Shown: positions 9,810 through 20,641 of the stretch, piece by piece
Position numbering within the stretch: position 1 is the first letter of the stretch
Layout of the letters: each line of letters begins with the position of its first letter
From: Calliopsis andreniformis
Lineage: Eukaryota > Arthropoda > Insecta > Hymenoptera > Andrenidae
Direction of reading: 5' to 3'
Length of the DNA stretch: 64,000 nucleotides
NCBI RefSeq assembly: GCF_051401765.1
Contig: NC_135073.1
Coordinates: forward strand, 1,302,001 to 1,366,000
The notes under the pieces: model-generated
What the model was told of the DNA's origin: nothing
Databases searched by the model: none
What the model saw: only the letters and a program-made list of their open reading frames with translations
Translations under genes and position numbers: made by a program

Positions 9810-12800
9810 TATATGGAACACAGATATTCCGTTTCCATGTTTTAAATCTTATACGTTTTCTCTGTTCGTGCTCTTGAATGACTTTGAATAATAAGAGTCA
9901 CTGAATTCCTAATGAAAGGGACTAGCATTTTAGATGTTTAAAAAGAGATAGTTCCATTTAAAAAAATGGAGATGATCTTGATATCTCTAAAAAAAATGAC
10001 AAAATAACAAAATTTTTTTAGCATTGTGTAAACTCCATTGAACCATTCGACTTCGCCTTTAAGACATTTAACGTATTATTAAAAACAACAGAGATATTTG
10101 AAGTGCAAACGTTAGATATATAGACTTGCTTTAATTGTTCATAAAAATGTGTATTGGCTCAAAATATTCCGCAAAATATCATTACTTGATCGTCAGTCTT
10201 ATCTCTCAAAATTTTATAAAAACTTCTGGGAGTTTCACCAAAAAGTCCTCTTCTAACATAAGTCGGAAAGTAAATATACATATAAGGGAAATCGTGAACG
10301 CCACGTGGCTCATGACTCGTCGCTCGTCGCTCGTAGCGCTTGTCGGCGATTTGAACAGTTGAATACAGCATTTCAAGAGTGAGAGAATAAGGCTAACATT
10401 CGCTTTCTCTTACGACTTTCAGAAGCTATCTGAAGTGGTCCGAGGAGTCAAGCTCACGTACAATGTGACTCGTGCTGTAGCATGGGTAGTGAAGGGAGAA
10501 TTACATTATGGCTCCATCTCGCTATTCATTAATCAGCTTCGTGCCTGTAGGTAATACTATTCATGTAACAAAAACTGTAACAATGAAAACTAACCTAGCA
10601 ATCTCAAAATGTCACATGACTATCCTACCCCTTGAAGTAACCTCAACCTTTCGTCAACTCGACTTTAGTATAGTAATATAGCTAATAACACCATTCTAAT
10701 TTATGAAAAAAATGTTATAATTATCATATTATACTACAGGAGTTATTGAGCAACAATTGCACTACTATACTCTTACGGCGTTCTCCTCAGTTCCTTTTCT
10801 TAATCTTTTGTTTTAAATACACTCTATATATAATGCCATGTTCTATGTTCTTTTCAAGGAAAAGAGAGATGATCACGTGTTAAACAAACACTACATATTT
10901 TGTGAGAAATTCGTGTACTTAAATCACCTACATAACTTAAAATTGATATTTACAACATATCTCAACGAAATGAATTTTAATAGATTAACAACACCTTAAT
11001 GTATCAATGTATTAAATAAATGCTTTTTAAAAATTAATAGAAGGTTTATAAATCCTCAATTTAATTTATAAAACTTTAATAAATTAAGGTAATTAATATA
11101 ACTTTTATAAATTTCAAATACTATTAAAAACTAATATTTTTATTTAAAAAATGCCATTATTCTTACCAAAGAGGATTTTAATTCTACTTAAACATTTTTC
11201 AATACATTTATAGTATGCGTTTGATGGGATTCTAATACAAGGTATTTCCAAATATATGGGTATTTTCAGAAGGTAGATTCTAAACACGAAAATAATGAAA
11301 AAAGTTCATGTGCACGTATGTTCGAAACTGTTTAACTTTTTAGTTATGCGTTATTTTATGTTGCGACTTTTCGGGGTTCGGGCGGGAGTGAGAATTTCGG
11401 GCGAAATCTGACGGGACATCGAAACAGTACGATCACTCGAGATCTCGATTGACTTTCATACTCACGGTCAAATCAAAACTTGATACGGGGTATCGTTTCA
11501 CATTCGTTACAAAAATTTTGTTGCTTTTAACTTGCTCCTATTTTTTTGGATAAGTAAGTGCTTCGCAATTCTAAAGGGTCATTTCTTTCAGAAATTAATG
11601 GACATATGAAACATCTTTATTATTTTATCTATATAACCCATTGAAATCAGACAACATACATCTATAACTGTTATAACCATCGAACTTTTCATGTTCGTAA
11701 TATTTATTAATAATAGAGGGAAACTATTTCACATAACGTTATAGAATCTTACGTTGTACAATTTGCAAGATATTTAAAATTATTATATTATTATGCATTT
11801 ATATGCGAGACGTACTCATTGGCGTACATATACATAAGTTTGATATACAGTAGAGGTATAATTTAATATACATTGAAAATTAACTAGCGAGATCCCGAAA
11901 TGACTCGCAAGCGAGTCAGAATCTCCAGCGCTCGTACTGCTTCTTCGATATCCCGCCCGATCTTGTCCAAAATTCTCTGCCCCGGTCCGAACGTCACGCG
12001 ATAATACCACGCTACTTCGTATTATATATCTGCTGTGTTCCGTTAACTTGATGTTTTATTAAGTAAAACACTAGTTCAAGTATAACAACTTACAACTATT
12101 TATTATAAAACGAAAACGTACACTTAACACCGTACACTAGATATTCTTATATAATTCTTAGACAATTGAATGGATTTGTTGTCGACGAATAGAAGAAAAA
12201 GTCCAACTAGAAAAACCAGCAGTAGATGTATATGTATATGTTCGGTAGTTTTAAGAGTGAGGTTGTTTTGGTTCTACCGGATTATCAAAGGATGTAACAC
12301 TGAGGACAAGGTTCAAAAATGGATAAGTAATGAGCAACTGAGGACAAGATTCACGGATGAGTAATGAAAGGGACTCATGAACGGAAGAATTTAGGTACAA
12401 AATTTAGATTTGATGTACAACATACTAATAACCGCATGACTGTTAAAAAGATCGAGGTAGGCCATGTGTATTTTGTCAGTGCATTTCCCCTTCTTAAAAG
12501 AAAGTTCTCTAAGTTGGAGGTGCTGTAAATAAACGGGCGTTTTCAATGGCGTTCTCACGACCGAGGATTTTGAGACGGCAGAGTATTCTTATTCTAACTG
12601 TCATCGTGTACGGCTGTCTATGGATAAAGAGTATACAGTATTTTAGAGTACGCCCATAGTTAATTAACAACCCAACATTTAACTACCCGCTTGGTTATAT
12701 TTTCTTACATAACCTTATCCAAATAAGATATCTTGTAAATATAATGCAAAATAAAATAGAAGGTCAAAATGAACTGAAATATATAGTCGATTTCTTTAAA

Positions 12801-12827
12801 ATAGTAGTTTAAAACATGCGTTAGGAA
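9810..12827. other. PLPBP intron 2, no gene recognised
   Basis: Intronic AT-rich sequence. About 11370-11460 and 11880-11990 are GC-richer and related to each other in inverted orientation. The minus strand of the second stretch reads as a short helical peptide (...ILDKIGRDIEEAVRALEIL...) ending in a stop, but no family was recognised and the first stretch carries stops. 10316-10340 has a small cgtcgctcgt doublet. Nothing else could be supported. Confidence 0.4.
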
Positions 12828-13126
12828 TGTTAGGATCAATCAAAATTCAAATCACGCGCTATACAGCGCCATGACCGTGCGAGATATGTGTATGTATGGT
12901 GCGGACTATGGGGTCTCTTCCGTTTTCAATGTTACGGAGATTAAAATGCGAAAAATGTGAAAGTGTGTTCGAGTTTTTCAATTTTTCACTACAATATCTT
13001 ATGTTAACTTTTAACTTAATCGTAATAAATATTATGTATTCAATTCTCAAAGTAATTGAGATGTGTAGAAATATTTATTTCTCTTCCACGCCACATTCCA
13101 CAATTAAAACGGTAAACAATCCAAGA
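12828..13126 (+). repeat. Copia 5' LTR
   Basis: About 299 bp, matching the 3' LTR at 18440-19041 apart from the 300-bp MITE and TTAA duplication there, with a modest number of point differences. Starts TG; the exact 3' end (13123 or 13126) is uncertain. Confidence 0.88.
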
Positions 13127-13140
13127 GGTTATGAACCCAA
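13127..13140 (+). promoter_or_regulatory. Copia primer-binding site
   Basis: GGTTATGAACCCAA directly after the LTR resembles the copia-type site that pairs with an internal half of initiator-Met tRNA (family consensus close to GGTTATGGGCCCA), with two or so changes. Confidence 0.5.
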
Positions 13141-13224
13141 GAAATACATGGCGTGAGAAAAATTAAAAAGTTAAAAAAAAATGAATTAAGGCGGATTAAT
13201 AAGGAATCCAGTAAAATCTTAAAA

Positions 13225-14273
13225 ATGAATACCACAGTAAACAATCACGAAAATTTGCAAAGTGTGAAAAAACTGAAGGATGCAGATGGATATCCACTAT
13301 GCAAATTTCAAATTTAAATCCATCTGAAGGCAGCAGGTCTTTTGTCTGTCGTTTTAGAAGAAGCCACAAATGAAAGTACGATAACAGAACAATGGAAACA
13401 AAAGGATGCAAAAGACAGAAAAATAATTGTAAGTACTCTGGAAAGGCAAGCACTACTGCATATAGTAACGTGTACAATGGCTTCTGAAATGTGGTACAAG
13501 TTGATGGGCATTTATGAGAGAGACTCGTATCAACAAAAATGTGCTCTCATACAATAATTTTTCGAGTACAGGAAGAAAAATGAAGCAGATATGGTCACAT
13601 TCATATCTGATTTAAAAAATTTAGCCTACAAGCTTAAAGGCTTAGGTCAAGAGATAGATGAAATGATGATAATGTTAAAAATATTAGCCGTTTTGCTGGA
13701 AAAGTATTGTTTCTTTGTAAGTGCTTGGGAATCCACAGCAATTGCTGAGAGGAAATTAGCAAATTTAACACTTAGACTCTTGGCTGAAGAATCAAGGGAC
13801 AACATTAGAAAAGAAGAGATGATAGCATTCGAGACTGAAGAAAAAAGGAATACCAAATATGTCAAGAAAGGATCATCATCGCAAAATTATAAAAGGCAAG
13901 TAGATGCAAGAAATGATACCTTAAAGTGCTTCAATTGTCAGAAAGTAAATCATATAGCAAAAGACTGTAGAGCAAATGCATCAATGTTTTGCAAAATATG
14001 TAAAAGGAACAACCATCTGGGCGAGGATTGTTTTTTTAGAAACAAAAAGGGAAACGTAAAGAAGGAACAGTCGCAAAAAGTAGCTTTACTGACAAATATT
14101 GCTACAGGTAAGTGGATCGTGGATTCAGGTTCCACATCACATATGACCAATAACATGGATAAATTAAAAAATTATCATAAAATAAAGACAGAAATTAAAG
14201 TAGTGAGTCAAGAGGGTAAGATGATTGCAGAAAAGATAGGTACAGTTGATCTTGGAAATTGTGAGTTACAGTA
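13225..14273 (+). pseudogene. Copia gag and protease region
   Basis: Begins at ATG 13225 (MNTTVNNHENL), with in-frame stops near 13315 and 13555. The capsid-like part contains WKQKDAKDRKIIVSTL. Two CCHC knuckles follow: CFNCQKVNHIAKDC (around 13928) and CKICKRNNHLGEDC. The protease signature WIVDSGSTSH appears near 14113, as in copia-type DSG proteases, and a stop at 14272 ends the segment. Its product would be the virus-like-particle coat and the processing enzyme. The stops leave it non-functional. Confidence 0.8.
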
Positions 14274-15565
14274 GGTCTTATATGTACCAAATCTGAGAGA
14301 AGATCTTTTATCAGCAAGTGCAATAGATAAACAAGGAGGTAAAATGGAATTCCAGAATGGTAAAGTCACCGTAAAGAAGAATGGGAATACACCATTACAT
14401 GAAAGTAGGAATACATTAGGATTATACACCATTAATGAGACTAAAAAGGCATTAATTACTGTAAATGAATTTTCGGCGAAGTTGTGGCATCAAAGACTTG
14501 GACACCTAGGTGCAAGTAATATAATTAGATTACTAAATATGTCTGAAGGTATAAAATTAATAAGAAATGAGATATTACTACAATTAACGAATTGTGATAC
14601 ATGTATGTAAGCGAATCAAAGGAAGCAACCATATAAAGATCAACGAAGAACCTTCATTCAATTCACACGGATGTATGTGGACCGATAACGCCAACATCAT
14701 GAGATAACAAGAGATATTTTCTTCGCTTCATAGATGATTATATGAATTACGTTACGGTATATCTTCTGAAGTCGAAGGAAGAAGTTTTCTCAAAGGTGAA
14801 AGAATTTTTAATGCAAGCCGAAACAAAATAGGAAAGAAAAACGAAAGAGATAAGGTGTGACAACGGTAAGGAGTATTCTAACCATAGATTACAAACATGG
14901 TGTAGAGAAAGAGGCATTTGGATAAATTATACTCCACCATGTACACCTCAGTTGAATGGAAAGCCTGAGAGATTAAATAGAACACTGATAGAAAAGGTAA
15001 GGTAACCTATAAATATAACAGAAGTCCAACCAAAGTTAATCCTCAAACGGCATATGAGTTATGGACTGGGAGGAGACCTAACCTTCAACATTTAAACATT
15101 TTTGGATGCACCGCATATTCCACAGAATTGAGACAATTAAAGAAACTAGAAAACGGAGGTAGAAAAGTAAAATTTGTCGGGTATACAGCGACAGGTTGTC
15201 GATTGTGGGATTCAACAAGGAGGAAAATTATAATATCCAGAGAGGTATTATTTCATGAAGAGCAGTGTGTAAAACTGGAAAACAGAATAACTCAAATCGA
15301 TGAGAGCAAAGTAAATCAAGAAACGCTAATTCGTATAGCAATTGATGAAGAAAATGATAAGATAGAAGAAGAGATCCTTGAAGATAGCGAATTGGATACA
15401 AATAGTGAGGAATATGAATGGACAGAAGATGAACAAGATACAACAGTTATCGAGGTGAATAATTCAGGAAGTGGACAAGTTGAAGATACACAAAATGAAT
15501 TAGAAGAAAATGAACAAGAAACTCACTTAAGATCTACTCGTGCAAGGAAATGTCTAGAGAAATAA
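14274..15565 (+). pseudogene. Copia integrase region
   Basis: The pre-integrase zinc segment has LWHQRLGHLG and a later NCDTC. The catalytic core is recognisable in pieces: HTDVCGP (first Asp), RCDNGKEYS (second Asp) and NGKPERLNRTL (Glu), separated by frame changes. A deletion near 15000 joins this to the C-terminal GYTATGCRLWD part. 15300-15540 encodes an acidic linker ending in LRSTRARK, typical of the stretch before copia RT. Confidence 0.75.
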
Positions 15566-15759
15566 AACGATTATGTTTTACTAATCTATGAAGACATCAT
15601 GAAAAGTGAAGATAAATCAAAATGGTTAAGTGCAATGCAAGAAGAAAAAGAATCATTAAAGAAAAATAAAACGTGGGAATTAGTAGATCCATGTGAGAGA
15701 AAGGAAAAAGAATGCTTATCGAGTAGATAGGTATTTCAAATGAAGGAAGGAGGAAATGT

Positions 15760-16023
15760 TTCGCGAATTTAACACAAAATCACATAAATCTACTGCATTA
15801 ATCATGAGATTGCCTTGTAAATATTGTAGCAATCACAAGTCTGAGCAACTAATGATTTAGTGCACTAATTTAAAAGCAAGATCAGTCGTGCTCGTCAATA
15901 TATAATGTTTATTAAATTATGAGAAACTCCCCAAAATTGTTCGGAGTGATAGTTTGTCACGCGTTAACACAATTGCTGTAGGAGCTGCCGCAAGGTGGTG
16001 CTACGTCTTACATATATGGTATG

Positions 16024-16065
<42 letters not shown>

Positions 16066-16985
16066 CTGTGTGTGTGTGAGGTTGTGTGTGTGCATGGTGC
16101 GTCGCGAGATAACTTTTCTGAGACTCTCCCTAAAAATGAGGTATCGGATGTAATCTTAATAAATTTATTTTCGAAAGCCTAATCGTGTGTATCTTTCGGA
16201 GACGAAAAGTCTAATCCCTTCAATTGCCACTCGAGGCTAATAAAGCTATAAACATTAAGCAGAACTTCAAAGGACAAGGTCTCGTAAACTCAGAATATTT
16301 AACTTTAAAACTCGTATTGTCCACTCAGCTCGCGACAAGCTGTCTACAACCTTTTACATCGTATTCTTATTTTTTACATTAGTCCTAAATGGTTTTGACG
16401 AAGGTCGAAATTTTCTACGTTAAGACTTTCTCCTCCGTGTCATAAACTGACCCCATGCGGTGCACACATCTGTGAAGTCAGAACCAGACCCATCCAGGGT
16501 TCGAACTGTCTAATATCAGTTGCCCACGTACAATCGGTCGTAGCGTCGTTTCAGTACCCCCCCTACAGTAAAGCACTTAATGTTAGTAAGAGAGGGATAC
16601 CAGGAAGAACAAGGACAGATTCACCCCAGTTCGGATCTCTCGCTTTGGCCTCCCACCCTCCTTTTTTCTCTTACAGGGGTCTGCACTCCAGTTAGGTATA
16701 TAGCTCAATGTGCCTATCTCGCTGGAATATGCTTTGCGGCTCCTTGTTGACAGTTTTTAAGACATGGACGCGAAAAGTCAAGGCTCAGTCTAAAAAGCTT
16801 CTTCGAAATTTGCAGTTAGTTCTTGTTAGTCCTAACAGACTTATTCGTTTCATCATTAAGATTACTGTTTAACTATCTATCATCCTTATCACTGTAAAAG
16901 GTTTTAGGGAAGTACGATTCTTCGTGGTGATGTAAATCCGATTGGATATCAATAAATGTTAAATATCATCGCGAACGCGTAGTGA
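15760..16985. other. Non-coding insertion inside the copia RT gene
   Basis: Copia coding sequence breaks after RVFQMKEGGNV (about 15757) and resumes near 16986 before LVASGFEQ. The insert has no ORF. Its ends share a weak inverted TCGCGA...TTTAACA resemblance. Inside, 15823 (TGTAGCAATCAC) to about 16566 (CCCCCCTACA) could be a solo LTR with short inverted ends; both flanks contain gtaaa, but the boundary is not clean. Identity unresolved. Confidence 0.4.
16027..16064. repeat. (TG)n microsatellite
   Basis: About 19 uninterrupted TG units, continuing imperfectly to 16092. It lies inside the insertion in copia. Confidence 0.9.
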
Positions 16986-18324
16986 AAAACAAGAAGATAT
17001 AAGGCAAAATTAGTGGCAAGCGGCTTTGAGCAGAAAAATAAAGTAGACTATGAACAATTATACAGTCCAGTGGTCAATGATGCTACATTGAAGATATTTG
17101 CATTAGCAATGCAGTATGGATGGGATTTTATAAAGTCTGACGTAAAAACAGCATTTCCTTATGAAGAGCTGAATGAAGAAATATACATACGATTACCAGA
17201 AGGATTTGAGGAAGAAAAAGGAAAAGTCTGTAGGTTGAAGAAGGCATTATATGGGCTAAATCAGGCTTCATATTGTTGGAATAAATCGTTTACAGAAACA
17301 TTGAAGAAACATGGTTTGAAACAACTCAAGACAGATAAATGTATTTTCAAGAATGAAGATAATTCAACGATCATGGTGATCCATGTTGATGATGGGATTT
17401 TGTTTGAAACAAATAAACAAAAACTTCTAGATTTAGTTCGAAAATTGAGAATCTATTTTGACATAAAATGTAACACTAATCCAAATACTTTTCTAGGTCT
17501 AGAAATTGAAAGAGTAGGAAAGCAAATTGTCAAGTTAAAACAGACTGAATATTTAGATAAAGTCCTAGAAACATATGGAATGGGTGAAGCAAAGGCGGTG
17601 GACATACCCATGTTAGCAAAAGTTCAAGAGAAGGAACAAAAGTAAAAGACTGCCTTTCCATATAGAGTAGCGGTAGGGAGTCTTATGTATATAACAAAAA
17701 AAATAAGATCGGATATAAATTATGCGGTAATGTATAGTAGTAAGAGAGTAGAGAATCCTTCAGAAGTGATGTAAGTAACATAAAAAGAATAATGAGATGT
17801 TTACAAGGTATCAGAAACTTAGGGATAATATATCGTAAAGATGAGCATAACATAAATATTATTAAAGGATACTGTGATCAGACTACGCAGGTGATATAGA
17901 GAGTAGGAAAAGTACCACGGGGTATATTATAGAATTTTGTGGATGTTTGATTAGTTGAACGTTACGTAGACAATCCATTGTAGCTTTAACGAGTACCGAA
18001 GCAGAGTTTATATAAGCGGCAGAGTGCAGTAAAGAACTATTATACCTTAAGAATTTTGTAGAAGAGTTAATAGAAAAACAAGTACAAACAGAAACGTATA
18101 TCGATAACCAAAGCGCTATTAGTATTAATGTATTATTAATACAGGAATTACAAATAAGAGATCTTAAACATATAGATGTGTGTTACCACTTTATAGAGGA
18201 GAAAATTAAAGAAAATAATATAAAGCTTATTTATTGTACTACACAGGAACAAATAGCTGATATATTAACGAAACCGTTGGGAACAGTAAAGTTTAAAAGA
18301 TTAAGGGAGAAATTAGTTAAGTGA
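16986..18324 (+). pseudogene. Copia reverse transcriptase and RNase H
   Basis: 17013-17645 is open for 210 codons and carries the RVT_2 landmarks LVASGFEQKNKVDYEQLYSPV, WDFIKSDVKTAF, KALYGLNQASYCW and the catalytic block IHVDDGIL. RNase H follows in broken frames: VAVGSLMYITKKIRSDINYAV (17670-17730), then degraded pieces with VDNQSAI-like and YCTTQEQIADILTK-like remnants up to about 18324. The stop at 17643 and later frameshifts disable it. Confidence 0.78.
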
Positions 18325-18439
18325 ATACAATAAGCACCGAAAAAAAACTTAATAATTTAAGTTAAAATAATAAGTGAATTGAATGCAATAAGTATAGAGA
18401 GTAAAAAGGTTAATAATTTGAATTGAGATTGAGAGGAGG

Positions 18440-19041
18440 TGTTAGGATCAATGAAAATTCAAATCACGCGCTATACAGCGCCATGAGCGTGCGAGATATG
18501 TGTATGTATGGTGCGGACTATGGGGTCTCTTCTGCTTTCAATGTTACGGAGATTAACCCTTTCGCGGCGGAGCGCTCAGAAATGTATTGCGCTCCAAGCA
18601 GCCGGATCCACACTATCGCAGCTCATATTCGTCGTCCATGTATCCATGATCGAGGCAAAATTTATGGATAATTGTATTTGATTATATAAAAAAATCTCTG
18701 CACAAGAAACGTGTGCTGCTAGCGTATCGAAAACAAACGACTTAATGGGCATTATTGGGCAGCTACTGATAAAAGCGGACGGCGCCAAAAGGCGCTGTTC
18801 GCTCGGAGCGAGCATCTATAGCTGAGCGCCAAAAGGCGCTGTTCGCCGCGAAAGGGTTAAGATGCGAAAAATGTGAAACTGTGTTCGAGTTTTTCAATTT
18901 TTCATTACAATATCTTACATTAACTTTTAACTTAATCGTAATAAATATTATGTTTTAATTCCCAAAGTAATTGAGATGTGTAGAAATATTTTTTTCTTTT
19001 CCACGTCACATTCCACAATTAAAACAGTAAACAATCCAAGA
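18440..19041 (+). repeat. Copia 3' LTR carrying a MITE
   Basis: Second LTR, TGTTAGGATCAATG to ccaaga, preceded by the polypurine tract gagaggagg (18431-18439). It is 602 bp because of a 300-bp element plus a 4-bp TTAA duplication; without these it is about 298 bp, matching the 5' LTR. Confidence 0.88.
18557..18856. mobile_element. piggyBac-type MITE (TTAA target duplication)
   Basis: Exactly 300 bp starting CCCTTTCGCGGCG and ending CGCCGCGAAAGGG, perfect 13-bp inverted repeats, with TTAA on each side (18553-18556 and 18857-18860). The empty site is the 5' LTR, where gattaaaatgcg is uninterrupted, which proves insertion. Near its right end a 21-bp unit containing GCGCCAAAAGGCGCTGTTCG occurs twice (about 18782 and 18826). 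No ORF. TTAA specificity points to piggyBac-family mobilisation. Confidence 0.9.
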
Positions 19042-19578
19042 ACATGTATACATTTTGTGCAAAACTTAATAGTGTCCAATATCTATATATGAGAACCAAG
19101 ATAATCAAAGCCCATTTTTTCGAAATTAAATTATCTATTTACATTTTATTCCTTTTTCAAAAACACGGTATACATACATACAAAAATTGGCTTATTGATA
19201 TATAACACAAAGTAGCGTCGTATCATCGCGTGACGTTACCAAGGGACGCGTACCTTTCATTACGACGTCAAGTAATCCCGCCTCTCTAGTCACAGTTCCC
19301 TACTATAACTTACTCCTACTCCGGGATGATGTAAATTCGCTATGCTGGTAGATACTGTCCTGACAGGTCTGTTATTAAGTCCTGCTAGGCCCAGGCATAT
19401 CCTTGTTTTTTTAAATGAGTGGAACATATGTAATACAAAATGGATTTTAAATAAAAAGCAATGTGCTTCTAGGCATACGTGCATATAAAATTTTTTCATT
19501 GTCGTCGTATCTAAAACCTACCCTTCAGAAATGTTCCATATGTTTAGAAACATCCTCTGTATGATTAATATATTATAC
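19042..19578. other. PLPBP intron 2, right end
   Basis: Intron sequence between the copia element and the exon 2 splice donor. No gene or clear repeat boundary. Confidence 0.6.
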
Positions 19579-19939
19579 CTTGCTCTTTACTGGTATTAAC
19601 TTGTACCATTACTTTTAATTTTAAATCATCATGCTTCCTAAATTTAGGCCAAGATGTATTGAGTACAGAAGAAATTTTTTCACTGTCAACTGTTTCTATA
19701 ATATACAAGTTTGGAACACTTAATAATTTGTTCACTTTATTACGTTGCAGGTGTCCAATAAAATGCCAGTGTATATCTTCACATTTTTTCAAAATATCTG
19801 GGTGATTTCCCTTTTCTGCTAACTCATTTACGTAATTCTCGCCAAAATGCCTTTGACCAGCTTCATAAGCATCTATAATTAATTCTGGAGGTTTCAATTT
19901 ACTCACAGCTACTAGACGTGGCTCAAAATATTTATATTC
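19579..19939 (-). CDS. PLPBP: PLPBP exon 2 (pyridoxal phosphate homeostasis protein)
   Basis: 361-nt internal exon of the PLP-binding protein. It begins after acceptor TTTTATAG and reads [18 protein letters not shown], then [25 protein letters not shown] and ETVDSEKI, and ends VQVNTSKEQ plus one base before donor GTATAA. VAVSK contains the Lys that forms the Schiff base with PLP in this family, and FGENY and WHFIGxLQxNK are its strongest signatures. Entry phase 0 matches exon 1 and exit phase 1 matches exon 3. It is intact, with no stops or substituted key residues seen. It lies alone between two TE-filled introns. Confidence 0.95.
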
Positions 19940-20295
19940 CTATAAAATTGATAATAACAGTCATATTAATATTTTTAGTAATTTAACTCTTTCCGGTCGA
20001 AACTCGGGATATTCCCGGTAAGGCTATTTTACTCTTACGGTAGCGCGCCAGAATAATCCCGGTTGATTACAAACAACCCAAAAAAATTTCGATCAGTACA
20101 ACTAACATGTTCACAGAAAACACGACCGAAAAGAGCTGTACGTGTACAAATTTATAAATACCATAGTTTTAAATACATATAATTTACAATAAATCTTAAG
20201 AATAAACACAGATAAAAAGAAGAAAGGAAAAAAGAACATGTCCAGTTAACGTGCCTGTTCTTTAGCACAATATTATAATATTCTTATGTTCTCGC
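19940..20295. other. PLPBP intron 1, start
   Basis: Intronic sequence next to the exon 2 acceptor; no gene recognised. Confidence 0.5.
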
Positions 20296-20417
20296 TATAC
20301 GGGGCGTAACAAGTATACGTTTCAGTATTTTAAGAGGTGGTAGGGTACCTCACTTGGATCACAAAATGTCCTCTAACGTAGTGTCCAATCTGCTTTCCCT
20401 TTTGCAGTAATAATGTC
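20296..20417 (+). repeat. Arm of the CAGGGTGCAAC MITE family (old copy)
   Basis: Related to the left arm of the element at 34951-35576. Shared blocks include cacttggatcacaaaat (against caagtggattacaaaat) and cagtaataat at the same spacing. It is interrupted by the TTAA MITE that follows. Confidence 0.5.
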
Positions 20418-20421
20418 TTAA

Positions 20422-20579
20422 CATGTTCGTCGCCTATGGCGATTCGGTTAAGTTTCTCGCCGGGCCCAACTGAAAATCCTATGAACTTCAACAAGAACAG
20501 CGTCACCCATATTTGGGTGATGGGGTTCCCACGGAAGCATACCCGTCACCCAGATATGGGTGACGTGGCGACGAACGTG
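20422..20579. mobile_element. 158-bp MITE with TTAA duplication
   Basis: Ends CATGTTCGTCGCC and (reverse complement of the right) CACGTTCGTCGCC, a 13-bp inverted repeat with one mismatch, flanked by TTAA at 20418-20421 and 20580-20583. The interior has near-palindromes, TCACCCATATTTGGGTGA and TCACCCAGATATGGGTGA. Likely piggyBac-mobilised; unlike the MITE at 18557 in sequence. Confidence 0.75.
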
Positions 20580-20641
20580 TTAAGGGAATACGATCAGATT
20601 TGTTACAGCGATAGCATTACCGACAAAGTTAGACAAAAATA

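Larger units (their letters stand above)
12828..19041 (+). mobile_element. Ty1/copia LTR retrotransposon, decayed, with both LTRs
   Basis: Two direct repeats starting TGTTAGGATCAAT (12828 and 18440) and ending near caatccaaga (13126 and 19041) are the LTRs. A primer-binding sequence follows the first and a purine tract (gagaggagg) precedes the second. Between them, in copia order, lie gag with two zinc knuckles, protease, integrase, reverse transcriptase and RNase H. There are stops, frameshifts, a ~1.2-kb insertion in the RT region (15760-16985), and a MITE in the 3' LTR. No matching flank duplication was found (aggaa on the left, acatg or agaac on the right). It lies inside PLPBP intron 2 in the opposite orientation. 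Confidence 0.88.

Noticed and set aside
18423..18815. Open frames over the copia 3' LTR
   Set aside because: They run across the boundary of an LTR and a MITE, so they cannot be genuine genes.
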